Shown piece by piece: positions 6,422 through 11,799 of a stretch of 11,799 bases of DNA. The notes under the pieces were generated by a model. The model was not told the DNA's origin and made no database searches. It saw only the letters and a program-made list of their open reading frames with translations. The stretch is from an uncultured Gammaproteobacteria bacterium. GTDB taxonomy: Bacteria > Pseudomonadota > Gammaproteobacteria > Pseudomonadales > Azotimanducaceae_A. Position numbers and translations under genes: made by a program. Position 1 is the stretch's first letter, and each line of letters begins with the position of its first letter. The stretch spans positions 1 through 11,799 of the forward strand of contig CAJWGQ010000082.1 of NCBI GenBank assembly GCA_913041025.1, written 5' to 3'.

Positions 6422-6826
6422 ATGCCTTACTTTGACCTCACCTTCAGCGTACGGTCTCAGCGCTTTGGTCTCAGCCACGACTTGGTCGTAGAACAAACCG
6501 AACCTTATCTCGAACGCTGGATTTTTTGGTGTGGTTTCAGCATCAGAATCCACAAATTCCACAAGGGAGACGATGACAGAGCATTCCACGACCACCCCTG
6601 GTGGTTTGTAACAGTTCCCCTAAAAAGATATCTCGAACTAACACCTACCCAAGGGACGCAAACCCTCAAAGCCGGGCGGCCTCATTATCGAAAAGCTACT
6701 CATCGACACATCGTACAGTTGATAGACGACAATCCAACATGGACTTTGATCATCACTGGCCTCAAAGAAAGAAAATGGGGATTTTGGAGCGGTGACTGCT
6801 TCACTGAAGCGGAAAAGTGGATGTGA
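6422..6826 (+). CDS. Small cupin-like protein with HDHPW motif
   Basis: This 134-residue protein resembles a family of small hypothetical proteins seen in bacteria and phages, which I recognise by the pattern IRIHKFHKGDDDRAFHDHPW (41-60), a later ATHRHIVQL (92-100), and a closing PTWTLIITG…WGFW block (105-122). His56 and His58 of HDHPW together with His94/His96 are arranged like the metal-binding histidines of a single-domain cupin. No substrate or reaction is established from this, and no signal peptide or membrane segment is seen. The ATG at 6422 lacks a clear ribosome-binding site. It follows the carotenoid oxygenase by 50 bp in the same direction without an obvious terminator, so co-transcription is likely. 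It converges on the TAXI permease gene with 33 bp between stops. It is rich in Trp and His for its size. Confidence 0.72.
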   Translation: MPYFDLTFSVRSQRFGLSHDLVVEQTEPYLERWIFWCGFSIRIHKFHKGDDDRAFHDHPWWFVTVPLKRYLELTPTQGTQTLKAGRPHYRKATHRHIVQLIDDNPTWTLIITGLKERKWGFWSGDCFTEAEKWM

Positions 6827-6859
6827 CGGAGATCTAGATGCTTTTGACGGGTATGACCT

Positions 6860-8749
6860 CTAAGTCGCTCGTTTCCAATTTAACAGCATTAGACCAAAAG
6901 CTAACGCCGCGCCGAAAAGCTTTGTGTAGCTCGCAGGGAACACAATCAGCACAATACAAACTGGAACCAAAAAAAGCTCCAACGGGCTCAGTCGACAAAA
7001 GGCAAACCGCTCTAAAAAAACGGCCAACATTATTATTAATACGAACCCGCCTGCTGCAGCACCAGCCACGTCAAACCATGCAAGCTCCTCAACAAAGAGC
7101 AAAGGGGTATATGCCATCAAAAAAGGTATTACAAAAAGCCCATTGGATAGCTTAAAAGCCTCTACGGCGGTTTTCATCGGAGGAGCACCCGCTACCCCTG
7201 CTCCCGCAAAAGCGGCTAAGGCAATGGGCGGGGTCACATTTGAAGTCTGAGCTAACCAAAAAATGATCATGTGCGCCGTAATAAGCGCGAGCCCAAGCTC
7301 TTGAAGAGCCGGTCCCGTCATGACGGAAAGTACAATATAAGAGGCCGTGGCTGGCAGCCCCATTCCTAGTACCAATGCTGCAATAGCCACTAGTAATAGT
7401 GCCAACCATAAGTATCCACTCGATAGCGATACGACCGATTCAGTAAATTGGAGTCCTATTCCCGTTTGGCCTATCACGCCGACCACAATCCCTGCGACTG
7501 CACAGGCTGAAGAGATGGGTACTGCAAGCAATGCCCCTCCCTTAAGTGCATCCAAAATACCTCTCAGGGTCACACGAGTATGCGAGCGAAGAAAACTGGC
7601 AATTACAACGGCCAAACAACCGCTAACGCCGACCAAAACTGGAGAATAATTTTGCAGGAGCAGCCAAGTGATGAGACCCAGAGGTAAAACAAAATGAACA
7701 CCCTCTTTTATCGTAACCCACGCGCTTACCGCAGATTTTCCAGCTTTAAATCCTGCCTTGACCGCCATCAAGTGCACGTAAAGCAGAACCGAGGAAAAGT
7801 AGAGAAGAGCCGGAATCAGAGACATCCAAACGATCTCACTATAGGGGGTATTCGTGAATTCGGCCATTATAAAAGCCCCTGCACCCATGATCGGTGGCAT
7901 GATCTGCCCCCCGGTCGAAGCAGATGCCTCGATACCGCCCGCTTGAGATGGGGTGTAACCTAATTGCTTCATCATGGGAATAGTAAGTGACCCGGTGGTT
8001 ACCGTGTTTGCGATGGCGCTACCCGATATAGAGCCCATTGCCGCAGATGCAATGACGCTCGCTTTTGCCGGTCCTCCTCGATATCGGCCAGCAAGAGCAA
8101 AAGATAGATCAATTAAAAATTTACCCGCTCCCGTGGTTTGAAGAAAAGCGCCAAACAAAACAAACCCAAATACTGCGCCAGCAGCTATGCCGAGTGGCGC
8201 ACCAAACAATCCCGCATTCGTGAAAATTTGAAATCTAACCATGCGTTCAAGCGAGAACCCCTTGGACGCGATGACATCCGGAAGGTAATTTCCGTATAGG
8301 CTATACAAAATAAACGTCAGTCCCACCAAGGTCATAATCAGTCCCACCGATCGGCGAGCAACTTCCAGAGTCACCAAGACAATCACCAATCCAGCCAAGA
8401 AATCCGGAGTCGACAACCCATATAACAGATGATCTAAACTCTGGTAGTCGAATTTCAAAATCCTGAAGACAGACCACGTCACCGCGACAGCCAAGAAAAG
8501 GTCCAAGAACCGTTGGCCAATCTTCTGTCCGAGCGGGTAGTAGAAGAGACCTAAGACTAAAACCCAAGCCAGATGGGCCGGTCTAAAATACGTAGCGGGC
8601 AGCAGACCAAACACTTTCTCTAAGGGAATAACCCCTGGAGGAAAAAAACCGACAACCGGTTGCCAAAGTTGAAAAAGGGACAGGCCAATAGCTAGACAGA
8701 CAAGGCCGAGGCCCGTCGGAGCAAGAAAATCAAATAATCGATTACTCAT
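6860..8749 (-). CDS. TAXI-type TRAP transporter fused membrane permease (DctQ-DctM-like)
   Basis: This 629-residue, very hydrophobic protein has many predicted membrane helices (about 15 or more by eye) through its length. That is typical of the TRAP permeases in which the small and large membrane subunits are fused and which pair with TAXI binding proteins. The signature stretch GSISGSAIANTVTTGSLTIP (239-258) is followed by a Gly-rich QAGGIEASASTGGQIMPP block (269-286). A second related half with GMGLPATASYIV lies later. It works in the inner membrane as a sodium- or proton-driven secondary importer. ATG at 8749 comes one base after the stop of the binding-protein gene, so the two are translated together. 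The substrate of TAXI systems is rarely known and cannot be told here. The length and motifs show no damage. Confidence 0.95.
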   Translation of the reverse strand: MSNRLFDFLAPTGLGLVCLAIGLSLFQLWQPVVGFFPPGVIPLEKVFGLLPATYFRPAHLAWVLVLGLFYYPLGQKIGQRFLDLFLAVAVTWSVFRILKFDYQSLDHLLYGLSTPDFLAGLVIVLVTLEVARRSVGLIMTLVGLTFILYSLYGNYLPDVIASKGFSLERMVRFQIFTNAGLFGAPLGIAAGAVFGFVLFGAFLQTTGAGKFLIDLSFALAGRYRGGPAKASVIASAAMGSISGSAIANTVTTGSLTIPMMKQLGYTPSQAGGIEASASTGGQIMPPIMGAGAFIMAEFTNTPYSEIVWMSLIPALLYFSSVLLYVHLMAVKAGFKAGKSAVSAWVTIKEGVHFVLPLGLITWLLLQNYSPVLVGVSGCLAVVIASFLRSHTRVTLRGILDALKGGALLAVPISSACAVAGIVVGVIGQTGIGLQFTESVVSLSSGYLWLALLLVAIAALVLGMGLPATASYIVLSVMTGPALQELGLALITAHMIIFWLAQTSNVTPPIALAAFAGAGVAGAPPMKTAVEAFKLSNGLFVIPFLMAYTPLLFVEELAWFDVAGAAAGGFVLIIMLAVFLERFAFCRLSPLELFLVPVCIVLIVFPASYTKLFGAALAFGLMLLNWKRAT

Positions 8750-8750
8750 A

Positions 8751-9692
8751 TCAGCTACACCGCTGAGAAGGATCCTTCAGAAAGAGTTCCGTGCCCTCAT
8801 GTAGCGGCACGGTTAGTTTTCTGATATTTGAAAGTGTCATAGCTTCAGCAACTCGGGACACCCGAAGCAATTCTTTTATCGAATCGTAAATTGTGCAGGT
8901 AAGTTGATAGGCCAGTTGCGAAGGCATGTCCTTGTGAACAACCACGGCGCTCCAAATACCCAATCCATTCACGTTCTCTTCGATTCCGCTGTAGGTCCCC
9001 GACGGTATGACAGAGCTGGCATAACTGGGAAATCGACGACTCACAGTTGCGAGCTGTTCCTCGTCTAGAGAAACCAGTTTTAAATTACGAGTAACAGAAA
9101 GCTCAGTAACAGCCGCCAAACCCAAACCGCCCACAACAAATCCCGCATCGATTGTTCCATCCTTAAGCGCGGAAGTCGTTTCTGAAAAACTTAGGTAGAC
9201 CGGCGAAATATCAGACAAAGCAACTCCGAGTGATGTGAGCACGTTCTCGGCAGCCACAGCAGTTCCGGAACCCGCAGCTCCCATGGACACACGCTTACCA
9301 AACAACAAACGAACATCCTCTATCCCTGATTCTTCAAGCGTGAGGATGTGAACTATGTTTGGATAGGCGGTAAATAAAACTCTAATCGGCAGCGCATCGG
9401 GGAAACGTCCTTGCCCAAGGTAAGCATCGGTCACGACATCGGCCATGGCAATACCCAGATCACTTTCTTTTCGAGCGACCTGAATCACATTGGTTACAGA
9501 ACCCCCGGTCACCTCGGCCTTTACATTCACATTCGGCAATCGCTCTGACCAGATGGAGGCCATCCCACCACCTATAGGATAGTACAAACCGGCCGGTCCT
9601 CCTGTTGCTATCGAGAACGTCGGTTCTACTTCAGAACAACTCAAAGAGGTCAAAACGCACACCCCCATAAGACAGGAGCGAAGCCAAAGCAA
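8751..9692 (-). CDS. TAXI family TRAP transporter solute-binding protein, probable lipoprotein
   Basis: These 313 residues are typical of the TAXI family. After a signal-like N-terminus (Arg5 then a hydrophobic run), the mature part opens with the family block FSIATGGPAGLYYPIGGGMA (26-45), then VTGGSVTNV (61-69) and a MAD motif (83-85). It would bind an organic anion in the periplasm and hand it to the fused permease encoded directly downstream. Cys19 after LTSLS could be the lipidation site, but the position three residues before it is Ser instead of the usual Leu, so the lipobox is imperfect. The start is uncertain: TTG at 9692 gives a plausible signal peptide, whereas the ATG at 9668 would leave only ten residues before the Cys. 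Neither has a strong ribosome-binding site. The frame stays open upstream to 9767 without an ATG or GTG. Confidence 0.92.
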   Translation of the reverse strand: MLWLRSCLMGVCVLTSLSCSEVEPTFSIATGGPAGLYYPIGGGMASIWSERLPNVNVKAEVTGGSVTNVIQVARKESDLGIAMADVVTDAYLGQGRFPDALPIRVLFTAYPNIVHILTLEESGIEDVRLLFGKRVSMGAAGSGTAVAAENVLTSLGVALSDISPVYLSFSETTSALKDGTIDAGFVVGGLGLAAVTELSVTRNLKLVSLDEEQLATVSRRFPSYASSVIPSGTYSGIEENVNGLGIWSAVVVHKDMPSQLAYQLTCTIYDSIKELLRVSRVAEAMTLSNIRKLTVPLHEGTELFLKDPSQRCS

Positions 9693-9730
9693 AGATAATT
9701 GTCCGATATCTTCGAAAACCGCAAATAAAT

Positions 9731-9745
9731 AGGTGATGATTACCT
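9731..9745. repeat. Imperfect palindrome upstream of the TAXI operon
   Basis: AGGTGAT-G-ATTACCT has 7-bp arms that pair at six of seven positions. It lies 39 bp upstream of the TTG start, in the 146-bp gap between cysNC and the TAXI genes where the operon's promoter should be. It could be an operator, but so short an imperfect repeat may be chance. I see no convincing -35/-10 pair or strong terminator in this gap. Confidence 0.25.
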
Positions 9746-9838
9746 CACACGATCCAACCTCTTTCGGCTAACTTATCGCATCATCTCCAATATTCCTACT
9801 TACCAAATAAACCTCATAGCCTCTGCCAAGGCATTAGA

Positions 9839-11725
9839 TTATTTCTTATCCAAAAACTCTAATATCTTGGTGACAGTTTGCTCTAAATTAAGATCACTCG
9901 TGTTCACTTCCAGCTCCGCCGACTCAGGAACCTCGTAATCAGAATCGATCCCAGTGAAATTAGGCAGATCCCCTTGCCTGGCTTTCTTGTATAGGCCCTT
10001 CGGATCTCTCGATTCAGCCACTTCGATAGGCACATTGACGAACACTTCGATGAATTCATCCTGATCAAAAAGAGCCCTAGCAACTGCCCTTTCCGAACGA
10101 AAAGGTGAAATAAAGGCTGTAATAACCACCAGACCCGCTTCAACCATCAGCTTAGCAACCTCCGCAACCCTGCGAATATTTTCCACGCGGTCAGCATTAG
10201 TAAAACCTAAATCTTTGTTCAACCCGTGCCTGACGTTATCCCCATCAAGAATGTAGCTTCTGATGCCCCGTCTAAAAAGACTTTGCTCGAGCTCGTTTGC
10301 AATTGTCGATTTCCCTGACCCGCTTAATCCTGTCAACCACAACACCCTTCCTTTATGCCCATTCAACTTTTCTCTGTCTTGCTTGCTGATCGCATGATGA
10401 TGCCGATGGATATTCTGTGCTCTGCGCAGAGCAAAATTTACCATTCCAGCGCCCACGGTGGAGTTAGAAAATCGATCCACTAAAACCAACGAGCCCATTT
10501 CCCGGCAGGCCTCGTAAGTTTCGAATGGAATCGCTTTGTCACAGCTCAAGGTCACTCGACCAATATCATTGAGTTCAAAGCTGCGAGCTGGCAATTCTTC
10601 TAGCGTATTGACGTTGTACTTAAATTTGATCTCAGAGAGCGTTGCGTTAACTCGCTCACTTCCCAATATCAACCAGTAAGTACGACCGATATAGCCTTCT
10701 TCAGAATCTAGCCAAACCAATTGACAGTCAAACTGATCAGAGACCTCACACGGCTGGTTACTACTAACGATGACATCACCCCTAGAGGCATCAATCTCTT
10801 TATCCAGGGTCAACGTCACCGACTGAGGCTTCACTGCTGACGCCAAATCCTCATCAAATAGGACTATTCGTTCGACGCAGGCCGTCTGGCCGGAAGGCAG
10901 AACCTTAACTTGATCGCCCACATCAACTTTCCCGGAGACCACAGACCCCGAAAAACCTCGAAATTCAGCGTTAGGTCTATTGACCCACTGAACAGGGAAT
11001 CGCAGCGGTTTTTGGTTTCCTTCGTCCCTGATATCAATCGTTTCAAGGTAACCCAACAAAGTTGGTCCTTTATACCAGTCTGTCTTACCAGACCTTTCAA
11101 TGACATTGTCTCCCGCTAAAGCCGAAAGAGGAATCGGAGTCACCGACTCAAATGCCAAACTTCTTGAGAAAACTTCATAATCGTCAACAATCTGTTGATA
11201 GTGTTGTTCGTCATAGTTTATGAGATCCATTTTGTTGACCGCCAGAACCACGTGTTTGACACCCAGTAACGAAGTTAAAAAAGAGTGTCTTCGCGTCTGA
11301 ACGAGAATGCCCTGCTTCGCATCAACCAAAATCACCGCCACATCCGCAGTCGAGGCCCCAGTGACCATGTTGCGGGTGTATTGTTCATGGCCAGGCGTGT
11401 CCGCCACTATAAATTTCCTGCGATCGGTACCAAAAAAACGATACGCAACGTCAATAGTTATACCCTGTTCTCTCTCAGCTGCTAGACCATCGACCAACAA
11501 AGCAAAGTCAATTTCCCCTTCTTGGGTACCGTGTTTTTTTGAATCACTCTGCAAGCTCGCGACTTGATCATCAAAAATCAACTGGGCCTCGTAAAGCATT
11601 CTGCCTATGAGCGTACTCTTGCCATCATCGACACTTCCACACGTAATGAACCGGAGTAAATCCAGATCCATTTGACGATCTAGGTATTCCTGTATTCGCT
11701 CAGGGCTAGTTTCTAGCTCGGCCAT
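9839..11725 (-). CDS. cysNC: Bifunctional sulfate adenylyltransferase subunit 1 / adenylylsulfate kinase (CysNC)
   Basis: This 628-residue protein fuses two enzymes. Residues 1 to about 440 are CysN, an EF-Tu-like GTPase with the P-loop GSVDDGKST (30-38), DTPGH (109-113) and NKMD (164-167), followed by beta-barrel domains. Residues from about 455 are the APS kinase CysC, with P-loop GLSGSGKST (466-474), DGDNVRHG (494-501), the phospho-serine region SPFRSER with Ser540, and the closing DPKGLYKKA and [10 protein letters not shown] blocks. With CysD it makes APS from sulfate and ATP, driven by GTP hydrolysis, and then phosphorylates APS to PAPS, in the cytoplasm. The start is the ATG at 11725, not the adjoining TTG at 11728, because it overlaps the cysD stop as TGATG; AGGAAGG lies about nine bases upstream. 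The NodQ-like fusion occurs in many proteobacteria. PAPS may feed cysteine synthesis or sulfotransferases. Confidence 0.97.
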   Translation of the reverse strand: MAELETSPERIQEYLDRQMDLDLLRFITCGSVDDGKSTLIGRMLYEAQLIFDDQVASLQSDSKKHGTQEGEIDFALLVDGLAAEREQGITIDVAYRFFGTDRRKFIVADTPGHEQYTRNMVTGASTADVAVILVDAKQGILVQTRRHSFLTSLLGVKHVVLAVNKMDLINYDEQHYQQIVDDYEVFSRSLAFESVTPIPLSALAGDNVIERSGKTDWYKGPTLLGYLETIDIRDEGNQKPLRFPVQWVNRPNAEFRGFSGSVVSGKVDVGDQVKVLPSGQTACVERIVLFDEDLASAVKPQSVTLTLDKEIDASRGDVIVSSNQPCEVSDQFDCQLVWLDSEEGYIGRTYWLILGSERVNATLSEIKFKYNVNTLEELPARSFELNDIGRVTLSCDKAIPFETYEACREMGSLVLVDRFSNSTVGAGMVNFALRRAQNIHRHHHAISKQDREKLNGHKGRVLWLTGLSGSGKSTIANELEQSLFRRGIRSYILDGDNVRHGLNKDLGFTNADRVENIRRVAEVAKLMVEAGLVVITAFISPFRSERAVARALFDQDEFIEVFVNVPIEVAESRDPKGLYKKARQGDLPNFTGIDSDYEVPESAELEVNTSDLNLEQTVTKILEFLDKK

Positions 11726-11799
11726 CAAAAATAGCCTTCCTGCTTCTTTTTCTCCATCGAACCCGAGGAATCCGAATCAATTGCCCTTCCCTGTCTCTC
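11725..11799 (-). CDS. cysD: Sulfate adenylyltransferase subunit 2, C-terminal end (5' part outside window)
   Basis: The minus-strand frame entering from the right edge encodes 24 residues and a stop. It ends with the characteristic CysD tail [12 protein letters not shown], preceded by [10 protein letters not shown]. CysD is the catalytic ATP-sulfurylase subunit that adenylylates sulfate, working with the CysN GTPase. Its TGA (11727-11725) shares one base with the cysNC ATG, giving tight translational coupling in the standard cysD-cysN order. Confidence 0.93.
   Translation of the reverse strand, partial: ERQGRAIDSDSSGSMEKKKQEGYF

Noticed and set aside
6827..6859. Terminator between the convergent cupin-like and TAXI permease genes
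   Set aside because: I found no GC-rich stem with a T-run on either strand in these 33 bases.
1..11799. CRISPR array, tRNA, rRNA, insertion sequence or phage module
   Set aside because: No spaced direct repeats, cloverleaf-like stretch, rRNA-like segment, transposase or phage structural gene was seen; the long frames are all metabolic or transport genes.

Overview
The window looks like part of a bacterial chromosome, probably from a Gram-negative proteobacterium, perhaps a marine gammaproteobacterium. The reasons are a tightly packed layout, a cysD-cysNC pair with a fused APS kinase, a TAXI-type TRAP transporter with a fused permease, and base composition that looks moderate by eye. The lineage is an inference from gene content; nothing in the sequence fixes it. 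I see no rRNA, tRNA, CRISPR array, insertion sequence or phage gene.

Layout, left to right. (1) Bases 2-556 (+) hold the 3' part of a gamma-carbonic-anhydrase-like left-handed beta-helix protein that runs off the left edge. (2) Four genes on the minus strand read from about 4808 down to 569: an aldose-1-epimerase-like protein, an NAD-type short-chain dehydrogenase (SDR) with a coupled TTG start, a xanthine-dehydrogenase-family molybdopterin-binding large subunit with a GTG start, and a small MoaD-like protein ending in Gly-Gly. The usual [2Fe-2S] and FAD partner subunits are not in this cluster. (3) A 102-bp divergent promoter region (4809-4910) carries two unrelated inverted repeats. (4) On the plus strand follow a carotenoid-oxygenase-family enzyme (4911-6371) with all four iron-binding histidines, and a small HDHPW cupin-like protein (6422-6826). 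(5) On the minus strand, 9692 down to 6860 is a TAXI solute-binding protein followed, one base after its stop, by its fused membrane permease. (6) On the minus strand at the right edge are the last 24 codons of cysD, overlapping the start of a bifunctional cysN-cysC gene (9839-11725).

How the genes may work together. CysD and CysNC make PAPS from sulfate. The TAXI pair imports an unknown organic anion. The most interesting part is the divergon at 569-6826. A carotenoid/stilbene-cleavage-type dioxygenase would release aldehydes or ketones. On the other side of the shared promoter region sit a dehydrogenase and a molybdenum hydroxylase of the kind that oxidises aldehydes or heterocycles, with a sulfur-carrier-like protein next to it that may serve molybdopterin supply. 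That link is inference from gene order; the individual family calls are well supported by motifs.
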